Source: Halarcobacter anaerophilus (GTDB lineage: Bacteria > Campylobacterota > Campylobacteria > Campylobacterales > Arcobacteraceae). Taken from it: DNA of 64,000 bases. Below, piece by piece: positions 8,337-18,236 of the stretch. The notes beneath the pieces were generated by a model that was not told the origin of the DNA, did not search any database, and saw only the letters and a program-made list of their open reading frames with translations. Made by a program: the position numbers and the translations under genes. The stretch lies in NCBI RefSeq assembly GCF_006459125.1, contig NZ_CP041070.1, positions 868,001 through 932,000 of the forward strand, written 5' to 3'. Numbering within the stretch: position 1 is the first letter of the stretch; the number at the start of each line of letters is the position of its first letter.

Positions 8337-8708
8337 TTGAGACTACTCTTTTTTCTATCTTTTTTTATAAGCATTTTATTCTCTCAAACTATTGATACCT
8401 CATTTATTACAAAATTTGAATACGGAGCAATGCTTTATGAAAATCCAAGGGGAATAGGGTGTGTAAAATGTCACGGCAGAGGCGATAAGCCGGTAGTAAT
8501 CGCTAGATATAAACAAAAAGATAAAAAGAGTAAAAAAGTTATTGAAAAATCAATTATAGCTCCTGCTATAAACAATGTAAGTTTTTCTTTATTTATAGAT
8601 AAGATGACGGCTGATAAAACAGAATCAAAAGTAATGCCTACATATTTTCTAACGGATGAAGAGTTAAAATCTTTATATTACTATATAAAAAATCTAAATA
8701 AAAAGTAA
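8337..8708 (+). CDS. small exported monohaem cytochrome c
   Basis: A 123-residue protein starting at TTG with AAAGGTTAAG just upstream. The signal peptide covers about residues 1-16 (hydrophobic core, cut near FSQ). One haem motif, CVKCH, is at C42-C45-H46; a candidate distal Met ligand lies in KVMPTYFLTDEE, followed by the typical C-terminal helix ELKSLYYYIKNL. It is expected to be a periplasmic electron carrier. Class I cytochromes of this size are common near core genes in Campylobacterota; its redox partner is unknown. Confidence 0.85.
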   Translation: MRLLFFLSFFISILFSQTIDTSFITKFEYGAMLYENPRGIGCVKCHGRGDKPVVIARYKQKDKKSKKVIEKSIIAPAINNVSFSLFIDKMTADKTESKVMPTYFLTDEELKSLYYYIKNLNKK

Positions 8709-8736
8709 CTTAAACAAAATTTAAACAAATTTTACA

Positions 8737-8742
8737 TATAAT
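8737..8742 (+). promoter_or_regulatory. -10 box for rplY-pth-permease-NUDIX
   Basis: TATAAT 31 bases before the rplY ATG, in the gap after the cytochrome stop. Supports a separate transcript for the ribosomal protein operon. Confidence 0.55.
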
Positions 8743-8773
8743 CACGCTCTTAATTTTAAAACAAAGGAAAGTT

Positions 8774-9310
8774 ATGTTAGAGGGTATCGTAAGAGATAGT
8801 ATGACAAAACAAGGAACTAAATCTTTAAGAAGAGACGGTTATCTTATTGCTAATATCTACGGAAAAGGTTTAGAAAATATTAATGCAGCATTCAAAAAGA
8901 ATGAGTTTATTAAATATTTAAAAAATAAAACAACACTTGCATTTGATGTAAAAGTTGGTGATAATACACTTAAAGTTGTTGTTCAAGAGTATCAAAAAGA
9001 TCCTATTTCATCTGATTTGTTACATGTGGATTTAATGGTTGCTCAACCAGGTGTTAGAACTACTTACAAAGTTCCTGTAAAAGTTGAAGGTACACCGGTA
9101 GGTTTAAAAAACAAAGGTTTATTTATCTTCCATAAAAAAAGAGTTCCTGTAAAATCTACAATTGAAAATTTACCGGAATCTTTTACTTTACAAATTGCAG
9201 ATCTTGATGTAGGTCACTCTGTTTTAATAAGAGATCTTGACTTACCTGAAGGTGTTGATTGTTACTTAGACCCTAGAGTTCCGCTTGTGGGTGTAATCAA
9301 AGCTAAGTAA
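8774..9310 (+). CDS. rplY: 50S ribosomal protein L25 (Ctc/TL5 type)
   Basis: A 178-residue, two-domain L25 of the Ctc kind: the N-terminal 5S rRNA-binding domain (about 1-90, [29 protein letters not shown]) plus a C-terminal beta domain ([19 protein letters not shown]). It binds 5S rRNA in the large subunit. The start follows AAAGGAAAGTT. It is followed directly by pth and an LptG-type permease, an arrangement conserved in Campylobacter. Confidence 0.95.
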   Translation: MLEGIVRDSMTKQGTKSLRRDGYLIANIYGKGLENINAAFKKNEFIKYLKNKTTLAFDVKVGDNTLKVVVQEYQKDPISSDLLHVDLMVAQPGVRTTYKVPVKVEGTPVGLKNKGLFIFHKKRVPVKSTIENLPESFTLQIADLDVGHSVLIRDLDLPEGVDCYLDPRVPLVGVIKAK

Positions 9311-9321
9311 TTAAAGCAAAA

Positions 9322-9876
9322 ATGCATTTAATTGTAGGTCTTGGAAATATTGGTGAAAAATATCAATTAACAAGACACAATATAGGTTTTTTAGTCATCG
9401 ATGAGATGACTAAAAACTTAAATACTTCCAATATAAACAAAGCAAACTTCAAAGCTGATGTTCTGAAATCAGGTTATAATCTTTTTGCAAAACCTAAAAC
9501 TTATATGAATAATTCGGGTGAAGCTGTAGTAGCTATAAAAGATTATTATAAAATTGATATTGAAAATATTATTGTTATTCATGATGACTTGGATTTACCT
9601 TTTGGAACCGTAAAATTTAAAACAGGCGGCGGCAACGGCGGTCACAACGGTTTAAAATCAATTGATTCTCATATAGGAAAAGATTATATAAGAGTTAGAA
9701 TCGGTATAGGAAAACCAAAAACGAAAAATGAAGTTGTAAATTATGTTTTATCAAACTTCTCAAAAGAAGAATTAAATGAACTAGAAGGTATAATCTCACA
9801 TACTATTTTAGCAATTGATGCGCTTAAAAGCGGTGAATCAATTAATGAAGTAAAATCTAAATTCACATTGAAGTAA
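9322..9876 (+). CDS. pth: peptidyl-tRNA hydrolase
   Basis: A 184-residue Pth, which frees tRNA from drop-off peptidyl-tRNA. Visible: N9 and catalytic H19 in GLGNIGEKYQLTRHNIGF, the TYMNNSGEAV strand, HDDLDLPFG, and the substrate loop GGGNGGHNGLKS. Normal length. It lies 11 bases after rplY and one base before the permease gene, so it is co-transcribed with both. Confidence 0.96.
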   Translation: MHLIVGLGNIGEKYQLTRHNIGFLVIDEMTKNLNTSNINKANFKADVLKSGYNLFAKPKTYMNNSGEAVVAIKDYYKIDIENIIVIHDDLDLPFGTVKFKTGGGNGGHNGLKSIDSHIGKDYIRVRIGIGKPKTKNEVVNYVLSNFSKEELNELEGIISHTILAIDALKSGESINEVKSKFTLK

Positions 9877-9877
9877 G

Positions 9878-10948
9878 ATGAGTATAATTACAAAATATAT
9901 ATTAAGAAAATATCTAGTCAATTTTATAATTGTTTTAATTTCTCTGGAACTTTTTTTCGTAGGAATGGATTTCCTTCAAAATCTTAGTAAGTTACCGGGG
10001 TCTGCCAATTTACAACTGCTTTATCTAATGTATAACAGTTTTTTTACTTTAACGTTGACTCTTCCTTTATCTTTGGTATTTGGATGGATTTTAACTCTTG
10101 TATTATTTGTAAGGAATAATGAGCTTATTGCTTTTAACTCTTTAGGCGCGACAAAAGTAAATATTTATCTGCCTGTAATGATTATTTCTACACTGCTGCT
10201 TATAATTCTTATTTCTATTCAAATGACGCCTATGGCATACTCTTATGAACAGAAAAAAAAGATTCTTGACGGTAACTATTTTACAAATACAAAATCCGAT
10301 ATTTTTTTAAAGTATGATGATAATTTTGTATATTTTAAAAAACTATTGCCTTTGAAAAAGCAGGCTGAGGGAATTCATATTTATAAAGTAAAAGATGAAG
10401 ATATCGTAGAAACAATTATTGCAAAAAAAGCATATTTTCAAAATAACAAATGGTATGTAGTTGATGCAAAAGTCGTAAAAAAACCCAAATATATGGATTT
10501 TGAAAATTCAAAATTGGAAGTAAGGTATGAAAAATTTTTAAATACTTTAGACGGTTTTAAACCGAAAATCCTTGATAATGTTTATGATGATAAGTCAACT
10601 TTTTCCATACTTGATGCTATATCTGCACTTTCACTTTTAGCAAAACAGGATATTAGCACGGATAAAATAAGGGCTGCAATATATTACAATATTTTGATTC
10701 CTTTTTTTATTCTTCCTATGATGATGCTGATTTTTGCTTTTGTCTCTTCAAACAGAAGATTTTTTAATATGGGATCGTTTACTTCATTTTCAATATTTTC
10801 TACCCTAGTTGTCTGGGGAATATTTTTTATGTTGCATAAATTTTCAAATAGTGGTGTAATGAGACCGGAGTTTTCACTTCTAATACCGATGGCACTTTGG
10901 TATGTGGTTTCATATTTTATTTATAAAAAAAGAAGTAGAGTATTATAA
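9878..10948 (+). CDS. LptF/LptG-family permease (YjgP/YjgQ)
   Basis: A 356-residue inner-membrane protein with three N-terminal helices (about 12-33, 50-76, 96-118), a periplasmic beta domain (about 125-240) and three C-terminal helices. This is the LptF/G layout: the pair forms the transmembrane part of the LptB2FG ABC transporter that extracts lipopolysaccharide for export. The conserved coupling region FGWILTLVLFVRNNELIAFNSLGATK is present. I cannot say whether it is LptF or LptG; the partner and LptB are elsewhere. Its stop overlaps the NUDIX start (TAATG). Confidence 0.85.
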   Translation: MSIITKYILRKYLVNFIIVLISLELFFVGMDFLQNLSKLPGSANLQLLYLMYNSFFTLTLTLPLSLVFGWILTLVLFVRNNELIAFNSLGATKVNIYLPVMIISTLLLIILISIQMTPMAYSYEQKKKILDGNYFTNTKSDIFLKYDDNFVYFKKLLPLKKQAEGIHIYKVKDEDIVETIIAKKAYFQNNKWYVVDAKVVKKPKYMDFENSKLEVRYEKFLNTLDGFKPKILDNVYDDKSTFSILDAISALSLLAKQDISTDKIRAAIYYNILIPFFILPMMMLIFAFVSSNRRFFNMGSFTSFSIFSTLVVWGIFFMLHKFSNSGVMRPEFSLLIPMALWYVVSYFIYKKRSRVL

Positions 10949-11394
10949 TGAAAAAAATAGAAGCGTACGGAGTTGTTTTATACACTGTAGAAAAAGATTC
11001 CATAAAAATTTTATTATGTAAATCCGTAAAGAGTAGAGATAAGTGGGGCTGTTTAAAAGGCGTAAAATTATCTTCTGAAACTCCAAGAGAGTGTGCAAGA
11101 AGAGAGTTTTATGAAGAGTCTTCGATTAAAGGTGTAGAAAGTTATCTTTTTGAAGATTATTTTGAACAAAGAAATGAAGAGAAGAATATAGGCGTGTGGC
11201 TGGTAAATATTCAAAAAGTGGCAAATTGGAAGAGTTACTTTTTTGAAGATAAACTTTTAGACAACTATTTATCTTGGGAAAATTCAAAAGTTAAGTTTTT
11301 TGATATTAAAAAACTGCCGAATATTAAAAAGAAACAAAAAGATTTAATCAAACAGATTAAGGATTTTTTGCAAAATAAGAGTCAACACCGTTAG
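10948..11394 (+). CDS. NUDIX hydrolase
   Basis: A 148-residue protein with a clear Nudix box: G38, five residues, E44, seven residues, R52-E53, then F-Y-E56-E57. Such enzymes cleave nucleoside-diphosphate-linked substrates such as Ap4A or 8-oxo-dGTP with Mg2+. The box is GCLKGVKLSSETPRECARRE. The specificity is unclear. It is the last gene of the rplY operon. Its 3' end overlaps the convergent amidase gene by 38 bases, in antisense. Confidence 0.85.
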   Translation: MKKIEAYGVVLYTVEKDSIKILLCKSVKSRDKWGCLKGVKLSSETPRECARREFYEESSIKGVESYLFEDYFEQRNEEKNIGVWLVNIQKVANWKSYFFEDKLLDNYLSWENSKVKFFDIKKLPNIKKKQKDLIKQIKDFLQNKSQHR

Positions 11395-12748
11395 CAATAC
11401 CTATTGCTAAATACTCTTGATATCTTCTATTAAAGATTCTTCTTCCCTCTTTTTTATGGGTTATATATCCGATTTCAATTAAAACTGAAGGCATTTGAGC
11501 TCCTACAAGTACCCAAAAAGGTCCTTCTCTTACTCCTCCGTCTTCCACATCTTTATGTAATTTTCTAGTGCTGTAGAGCATATTTCTTTGAATATCTATT
11601 GAGAGTTTATGAGAAGCTGTAATTCTAGGTCTGTTAAGTGATTCCAAGAAAGCTTTTTTAGAAGAACCGCTCATTTTTCTTATATCTGATTTGTTTTCCA
11701 AGGCTGCTACCCTTTTTGCTCTTGAACTTCTTGCAGGGCTTAAAAAGAAAGTCTCTACACCTTGAAGTTTACTTACTTTTGATTTAGGTGCCGCATTTGC
11801 ATGAATTGAGATAAAGATATCGGCTTTTTTCTTATTAGCTAAAACCGTACGGTGTCTTACTTTTATAAATCTATCGTTGTTTCTTGTCAGATATACTTTG
11901 TAGCCTCTTTGTTTAAGTATTGCTTCTAGGTATTTAGTAACACTGAATACCGCGTATTTTTCATACATTTTTTTACCGCTTCCCACTGCTCCTGAATCTT
12001 TTCCCCCATGTCCTGCATCCAAAACAACGACTCTGTTAAGTCCTGGTTTATAAACTTTGGGTGATTTTGAAATTTTTGCACTGCTTTTTGCTATTACATT
12101 ATCTTTTCCCAAAACTTTTAATACTAAACGATTATTATTTATAAAATATATGGTTTTTAAATTTGTTTTATCTTCAAAAAGTATTCTTAATGTACTTTTA
12201 TCTATCTGTTTTATTACTATTTGATTTACGCCTTTTATAGAGAGTTTAGTGGGATAGGCATCTTTAAAATTCCCTTTTATATCATATACATCTTGATATG
12301 CGTCTTTTTCTCTTTTTTCATAAAACTTTACATAATCTTTTGTGATTTTTGTTTTGAAGTCAATAATAATCATATTATTTCTATCTTCTACGGATTTAAT
12401 GGTATAGTTACTGTTTGAAGGAAGATTTTTTATTTTCGGTTTTGAAATAGTTTTTGTGTTTTCTTTTCTTTTATTTTGACTTATTTTTAAGGGTTCTATC
12501 TTTTTTACACTGTTAATTGAACCATTATATTTTTTGAGTTCTTTTTGATATTTTCTTATATCTTTATTTAATTTTTTACCTGTAGAAATTAATATTTTCA
12601 GATTTTTTATTTCACTGTTTCTGTCATTATTTAAAACTGCTTTTAGATAGCCTATTCTAGCATCATTATATGTTTCAGACAAGCTAGCTAAAGCAGAAGT
12701 TGCAAATAAGAAAATAAAAATGACTGAGAGGAAAATTTTTTTAAAAAT
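11357..12748 (-). CDS. exported N-acetylmuramoyl-L-alanine amidase, apparently starting at ATT
   Basis: Amidase_3 enzyme that cuts the stem peptide from N-acetylmuramic acid in periplasmic peptidoglycan, used in cell separation. The catalytic domain is C-terminal: VVLDAGHGGKDSGAVG (Zn His), ISIHANAAP, and PSVLIEIGYITH with the catalytic Glu. Upstream is an AMIN-like, lysine-rich region. The first conventional start is TTG 12682, but that would skip an obvious signal peptide encoded in frame at 12748-12683 (FKKIFLSVIFIFLFATSALA). The only fitting start for it is ATT at 12748, six bases after AAAAGGGG and after an in-frame TGA, with no ATG, GTG or TTG between. I therefore extend the gene to 12748. 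Confidence 0.8.
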   Translation of the reverse strand: MFKKIFLSVIFIFLFATSALASLSETYNDARIGYLKAVLNNDRNSEIKNLKILISTGKKLNKDIRKYQKELKKYNGSINSVKKIEPLKISQNKRKENTKTISKPKIKNLPSNSNYTIKSVEDRNNMIIIDFKTKITKDYVKFYEKREKDAYQDVYDIKGNFKDAYPTKLSIKGVNQIVIKQIDKSTLRILFEDKTNLKTIYFINNNRLVLKVLGKDNVIAKSSAKISKSPKVYKPGLNRVVVLDAGHGGKDSGAVGSGKKMYEKYAVFSVTKYLEAILKQRGYKVYLTRNNDRFIKVRHRTVLANKKKADIFISIHANAAPKSKVSKLQGVETFFLSPARSSRAKRVAALENKSDIRKMSGSSKKAFLESLNRPRITASHKLSIDIQRNMLYSTRKLHKDVEDGGVREGPFWVLVGAQMPSVLIEIGYITHKKEGRRIFNRRYQEYLAIGIANGVDSYFAKNP

Positions 12749-12749
12749 T

Positions 12750-13823
12750 TTATTCCCCTTTTGTCAGTTTTTCCATTAATTCATGTACAGAAATAATTTT
12801 GTCGATTTTATAACCGTTTGCTCCGGTGAAGAATAGACCTGTGTCTAAATCTCCTTTATATGCAGCACCAAGTCTATCTGCAATACAATATCCGACTATT
12901 TTTGCTTCTTGTCCTCTGTTACAAGGAGCAACACAGTTGGATATACAAGCAACTTTTGGTGCAGTACCTACTTCCATTGATTTTTGAAGATTTGTTCTAA
13001 CACCTCTTGCCGGTAGACCTACAGGTGATTTCATAAGTTGGATATCTTCTTTTTTTGCATCAAGAATTACTTTTTTGAAATTTGCATCGGCATCACATTC
13101 ATATGTTCCTATAAATCTTGTTGCCATTTGAACTCCGGTACAACCCATTGCCATATATTTATCAATATCTTTTTTATCCCAAATTCCACCGGCTGCAATA
13201 ATAGGGAAATCTCCCCAATTTTTAGCTTCTTCAATTACTTGGGGAACTATATTTTCTAATTGGTACTCTTCTTGGAAACACTGCTCATAGGTAAAACCTT
13301 GATGCCCTCCAGATTTTGGACCTTCTACTATAACAGCATCGGGAAGTTTATTATATCTTTTCCATTTTTTACAAATAAGTTTTAAAGCTCTTGCACTTGA
13401 TACGATAGGTATTAATGCAACATCCGGAAAATTTTTTGTAAATTCCGGCATATTAGTTGGAAGTCCGGCTCCTGTTATAATCATATTAATACCTGCTTCG
13501 CATGCATCTTTTACTATTCTTCCGTAGTCATTTGAAGCATATAATACGTTACATGCAAGAGGTAAATTCCCGCATATTTTTCTTGCATTTTTTATTATTG
13601 TTGTTAAAGCCTCTTTTGAATAAAAGTTAAGTACATCAACCGGTTTATCTTTTTTTGTTTTAATAGTAAATTCATCACTTTTATAATAACCGGTTCCAAC
13701 TCCGGAAATAACTCCTAGTCCTCCCTCTTTACTAACAGTCCCAGCTAATCTGTCCCAACTAATTCCAACACCCATACCACCTTGTATGATAGGGTATTTT
13801 ATTTCATATTTTCCTATTTTCAA
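12750..13823 (-). CDS. nitronate monooxygenase / FMN-dependent NPD-family oxidoreductase
   Basis: A 357-residue TIM-barrel flavoprotein of the 2-nitropropane dioxygenase family. Visible: PIIQGGMGVGISWDRLA at the N terminus, VIVEGPKSGGHQG (FMN phosphate and active-site His), PIIAAGGIWD and GVQMATRFIGTYE. A C-terminal cysteine cluster (CISNCVAPCNRGQ, then YCIADRLG) is typical of the Campylobacterota version and is not part of the basic fold; it may bind metal. Related folds include FabK-type enoyl reductases, so the physiological substrate is open. The amidase follows two bases later. Confidence 0.8.
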   Translation of the reverse strand: MKIGKYEIKYPIIQGGMGVGISWDRLAGTVSKEGGLGVISGVGTGYYKSDEFTIKTKKDKPVDVLNFYSKEALTTIIKNARKICGNLPLACNVLYASNDYGRIVKDACEAGINMIITGAGLPTNMPEFTKNFPDVALIPIVSSARALKLICKKWKRYNKLPDAVIVEGPKSGGHQGFTYEQCFQEEYQLENIVPQVIEEAKNWGDFPIIAAGGIWDKKDIDKYMAMGCTGVQMATRFIGTYECDADANFKKVILDAKKEDIQLMKSPVGLPARGVRTNLQKSMEVGTAPKVACISNCVAPCNRGQEAKIVGYCIADRLGAAYKGDLDTGLFFTGANGYKIDKIISVHELMEKLTKGE

Positions 13824-13833
13824 ACTTTACCTT

Positions 13834-15042
13834 TTATTTTATTATTATCTTAGCAAAACTTTTTTTACCTTTTTGTAAAATATATTCTCCTGCTTCTAAA
13901 TTTAACTTCTCATTTTTTACTTTTTCTTGGTTTATACTTACTGCGTTTGCTTTTACGTCCCGTCTTGCTTGAGAAGTGGAATTAACAAGTTTTGCATCAA
14001 CAAGAGCTTGACAAATCCATATTCCGTTTTCCATTTCAAACTCCGGCATATCGGTTGGAATATCTTTTTTTGCAAAAACTTTTTCAAATTCTGTTTTTGC
14101 TTTTATTCCAACTCCTGCTCCATGATATCTATCAACTATTTCAATAGCAAGTTCTTCTTTTACTACTTTAGGATGTAATGTACCATTTTTTACGCCATTT
14201 TTCAAATTTTCTATATCTTTTAATGATTTAGATGATAAAAGTTCGTAATATCTCCACATTAAATCATCTGAAATTGATAATGTTTTTCCAAACATATCAT
14301 TTGGCTGATCTGTAACACCGATATAATTACCCAAAGATTTCGACATTTTTTGAACTCCGTCAAGACCTTCTAAAATAGGCATCATTAGTACTGCTTGTTG
14401 TTTTTTGCAGTTATAAGCTTTTTGAAGTGTTCTTCCCATAAGTAAGTTAAACTTTTGGTCAGTCCCTCCTAGTTCTATATCCGTACCCATTGCAACAGAA
14501 TCATAACCTTGAAGTAAAGGATAAATAAATTCACTAACCGCAATAGGAGTATTTGAACTGTATCTTTTTGAAAAATCGTCTCTTTCTAACATTCTTGCAA
14601 CCGTTAAGTTAGAAGCAAGTGAGATTAATCCGCCTGTTCCAAGCTCTTTTAACCATTTTGAATTAAATTTAACTTCTGTTTTTTCAGGATCTAAAATTTT
14701 AAATACTTGTTCTTTATATGTTTCGGCGTTTTTTAAAACTTGTTCTTCACTTAATATTTTTCTTGTTTCACTTTTTCCTGTCGGGTCACCGATTGTAGCA
14801 GTAAAGTCTCCAATCAAAAACTGAACAATCGCTCCGAATTTTTGAAAAGTTGCCATTTTTTGAATTAAAACAGTATGCCCTAAGTGTAAATCAGGAGCAG
14901 TTGGATCAAATCCGACTTTCACATAAAAGTTTTCACCGTTTTCAAAGTAATTTCTTAATAGTTTTTCTATTCTTTCGATATCTATTATTTCGGCTGTTCC
15001 TCTTTGAATTTCAGCTAGGGCCTCTTTTATCTTCTCTTCCAT
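13834..15042 (-). CDS. tyrS: tyrosyl-tRNA synthetase
   Basis: A 402-residue class I synthetase (TyrRS type with a C-terminal S4 domain). The HIGH-like motif is in [12 protein letters not shown] (about 46-57) and the KMSKS loop in [10 protein letters not shown] (about 229-238). The C-terminal [15 protein letters not shown]...[13 protein letters not shown] is the S4-like RNA-binding domain. It charges tRNA-Tyr. It follows spoT closely, an order (pyrH-rpoZ-spoT-tyrS) that is conserved in Campylobacter. Confidence 0.97.
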   Translation of the reverse strand: MEEKIKEALAEIQRGTAEIIDIERIEKLLRNYFENGENFYVKVGFDPTAPDLHLGHTVLIQKMATFQKFGAIVQFLIGDFTATIGDPTGKSETRKILSEEQVLKNAETYKEQVFKILDPEKTEVKFNSKWLKELGTGGLISLASNLTVARMLERDDFSKRYSSNTPIAVSEFIYPLLQGYDSVAMGTDIELGGTDQKFNLLMGRTLQKAYNCKKQQAVLMMPILEGLDGVQKMSKSLGNYIGVTDQPNDMFGKTLSISDDLMWRYYELLSSKSLKDIENLKNGVKNGTLHPKVVKEELAIEIVDRYHGAGVGIKAKTEFEKVFAKKDIPTDMPEFEMENGIWICQALVDAKLVNSTSQARRDVKANAVSINQEKVKNEKLNLEAGEYILQKGKKSFAKIIIK

Positions 15043-15055
15043 TTATCCTCTTTCC

Positions 15056-17194
15056 TTATTTATTATATGCATCTCTTTTAGAAAAAAATTCAATAACTTT
15101 TACTTTTTTTTCTATAATTTTTCTAACTTCTTCAACATTTGAGATGTTTATTTCAAACTCTATATCACAATATTGTCTATATGAGTGTTTTTCTCTACCG
15201 TAATCAACTGATAATATATATCCTTCATATTGGCTCATATAGGTTAACAGTCTTGCTAATTCACCTTTTGTATTAGGTAAACTTACGACCATTTTATATT
15301 GATAAAGGGTATCTTTTGTCCACTTACAAAATAACATAGGTTCATTGCTCATTATTTTTTTGTAAGCTTTATCACACATTTTGTGATGAATAACCGCTTT
15401 GTTTCCCTCTTTGAAAGCAACAATTTCATCGGCAAATTTAGGGTGACAGCAGTGGTCAAATGATACAGAATTTATGCTAAAATTTGAGTATATAATAAGA
15501 TTATCAAATTTATATCTTTTGATTTTACTGGTATATATTTTAAATCTAGCTACAAAACCTCTGTGCTGTATAATTTTTTTCTCAATTTCATGTTTGACAT
15601 GTTTAAAATAATCCAGAATTTGGGGTACTTTATAAAGTGACTCAAATTTATATATTGAAGTTACTTTCTCCATATATTTAGAGAATACAGTATTTATTAT
15701 ATTTCTTCCCGTTAATTCATCTATCTCTTTAATTCTTTGAGAGCAAAGAAGTCTTATCTGTTTTTTTGCTCTGTTTGTTTTTACCATCTCTATCCATGAA
15801 CATCTAGGAATAGCATAATCAACGGTTTTAATAGATACGATATCTGAGCTGTGAAGTTCCGTCAATAAAGGTTTTTTTATCTTATTTATATAACATTCGA
15901 CTGCATTTTTACCTACATCCGTATGAACAGCATATGCAAAATCATAAGCTGTTGAACCTCTTGGAAGATTAAAAGTATCTCCGTGTGGAGAGTAAACAAC
16001 AATCTCTTCTGAAAAGAGGTCATCTTTTGTATCTTGGTAAAACTCTTCTACATTGTCATTTGAAAATTCTAATGATTTAAGCCAATTTAAATTAGGTTGA
16101 TGTTTTAGTCCGCTTTTATATTTCCAATGGGCAGCTATACCGTATTCGGCAACTTTATTCATCTCAAAAGTTCTAATTTGAATCTCATAAATTTTAGAGT
16201 TATAAAATACTGTTGTATGAATAGTTTGATAACCGTTCTCTTTTGGTGTTGCGACATAATCTTTAAATCTTGAGATTAGAGGTTTGTACTCTAAATGTAA
16301 AAAACCTAAAACTCTATAGCAGTCAATATCTTCGGGAACTAAAATTCTAATTGCCAAAAGGTCTAGAATTTCATCTATTGTTACACCTTTTCTTTGCATT
16401 TTCAGATATATTGAATAGTAATGTTTGATTCTGCTGAAAATTTGGATTTTATCTAAGTCAAAACCGTTTTTTTCCAGTATATTTTTTGTTGATGAAATAA
16501 ATTTGTTAAAAGTTAATTGAATTGCATGTTCATGTTCAATCATAAAATTATCGATTTTTTTATATTCATTGGGATAAATATAGTAAAAAGCCAAATCTTC
16601 CAAAGTATTTTTTACGGTTGAAATACCAAGTCTGTGGGCAATGGGTACATAAACGACTAAAGTCTCTTCTGCTATTCTTTGTTGTTTGTTCTTAGGAAGA
16701 GCTTTTAAAGTCAGCATATTATGCAATCTATCGCAAAGTTTTACTATTAAAACTCTTACGTCATCGATTGATGCAATTAACATTTTTCTAAAAGTCATTG
16801 CAGAAGAGATTAATTTTTTATCTGAATCAGAGGGTGCTAATTCACTCTCTCTTATGGCATCAATTTTTGTCAAACCGTCAACCATATGGGCAACATTTTC
16901 ACCCCATCTGTTTCTTACATACTCTAAAGTATATTTTGTATCTTCTACTACATCATGAAGTAGGGCAGTTGCTATTATATCTTCATCTTTTGAAAAGTGA
17001 GAAACAACGGTTGCAACAAGAATTGGGTGAATAACATAAGGTTCTCCGCTTTTTCGAAATTGACCTTCGTGTGCTTTTATAGCAAAATCAATTATATCTT
17101 CAAGCTTTGCAGAGACTCTTGTTTCATTGTGAAGAAGTGCGATTGCATCATCCAAAGTATTTATACTTTGAACTTTTAAAATAAATGGATCCAT
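15056..17194 (-). CDS. spoT: bifunctional (p)ppGpp synthetase/hydrolase
   Basis: A 712-residue long RelA/SpoT homolog controlling the stringent response. Domains in order: HD hydrolase (about 45-190, with ATALLHDVVEDT), synthetase (about 245-360, with RIKHYYSIYLKMQRKG, LLAIRILV and the GYQTIHT loop), TGS (about 400-460, EIVVYSPHGDTFNLPRGSTA), a linker and a C-terminal ACT domain (about 640-705). Both catalytic domains keep their key motifs, so it is expected to make and degrade (p)ppGpp. Campylobacterota usually have just this one long RSH. It is preceded by rpoZ. Confidence 0.95.
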   Translation of the reverse strand: MDPFILKVQSINTLDDAIALLHNETRVSAKLEDIIDFAIKAHEGQFRKSGEPYVIHPILVATVVSHFSKDEDIIATALLHDVVEDTKYTLEYVRNRWGENVAHMVDGLTKIDAIRESELAPSDSDKKLISSAMTFRKMLIASIDDVRVLIVKLCDRLHNMLTLKALPKNKQQRIAEETLVVYVPIAHRLGISTVKNTLEDLAFYYIYPNEYKKIDNFMIEHEHAIQLTFNKFISSTKNILEKNGFDLDKIQIFSRIKHYYSIYLKMQRKGVTIDEILDLLAIRILVPEDIDCYRVLGFLHLEYKPLISRFKDYVATPKENGYQTIHTTVFYNSKIYEIQIRTFEMNKVAEYGIAAHWKYKSGLKHQPNLNWLKSLEFSNDNVEEFYQDTKDDLFSEEIVVYSPHGDTFNLPRGSTAYDFAYAVHTDVGKNAVECYINKIKKPLLTELHSSDIVSIKTVDYAIPRCSWIEMVKTNRAKKQIRLLCSQRIKEIDELTGRNIINTVFSKYMEKVTSIYKFESLYKVPQILDYFKHVKHEIEKKIIQHRGFVARFKIYTSKIKRYKFDNLIIYSNFSINSVSFDHCCHPKFADEIVAFKEGNKAVIHHKMCDKAYKKIMSNEPMLFCKWTKDTLYQYKMVVSLPNTKGELARLLTYMSQYEGYILSVDYGREKHSYRQYCDIEFEINISNVEEVRKIIEKKVKVIEFFSKRDAYNK

Positions 17195-17211
17195 AAAATT
17201 AGTACCTAGGC

Positions 17212-17237
17212 AGTAATAAAGCTTTTGCTTTATTACT
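17212..17237. terminator. hairpin between rpoZ and spoT
   Basis: A perfect 11-bp stem (17212-17222 with 17227-17237) with a 4-base loop in the 41-base gap. It covers the end of the rpoZ stop codon. No T-run follows on the minus strand, so it may be an attenuator or a processing/stability element rather than a full terminator. Confidence 0.5.
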
Positions 17238-17451
17238 ACTCTTTAGAAACAAGACCTTCGATTTTTAGAAGACCGCTTGCAATTTCATCTATTGCAATGT
17301 CAGTGTATTTCATGTTTTGAGTGTTTTTGTCTAATAACGGTTTTGCGCCTTTACTTAGTTCGTCTGCTCTTTGCCCCACAGCGATAGCTAAAATATATCT
17401 GTCATTGTTTACTCTTTTTAACGCTTGTGACATTCTCTCTTCTAATCTCAT
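17236..17451 (-). CDS. rpoZ: RNA polymerase omega subunit
   Basis: A 71-residue omega, short but normal for the phylum. MRLEERMSQALKRVNNDRYILAIAVGQRADEL matches the conserved N-terminal helices (usually written as V..RY.LV..AA.RAR.L), and the tail AIDEIASGLLKIEG is the conserved region. It helps assemble RNA polymerase; in many bacteria omega forms part of a ppGpp site and sits next to spoT, as here. Confidence 0.92.
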   Translation of the reverse strand: MRLEERMSQALKRVNNDRYILAIAVGQRADELSKGAKPLLDKNTQNMKYTDIAIDEIASGLLKIEGLVSKE

Positions 17452-17467
17452 TAATATTCCTTAATTT

Positions 17468-18175
<708 letters not shown>

Positions 18176-18236
18176 TCATGTCCTTTTGTAGTTGTGCGAT
18201 TTTATCTAAAAAATTCTAAAAAATAAGTTAATAAAA

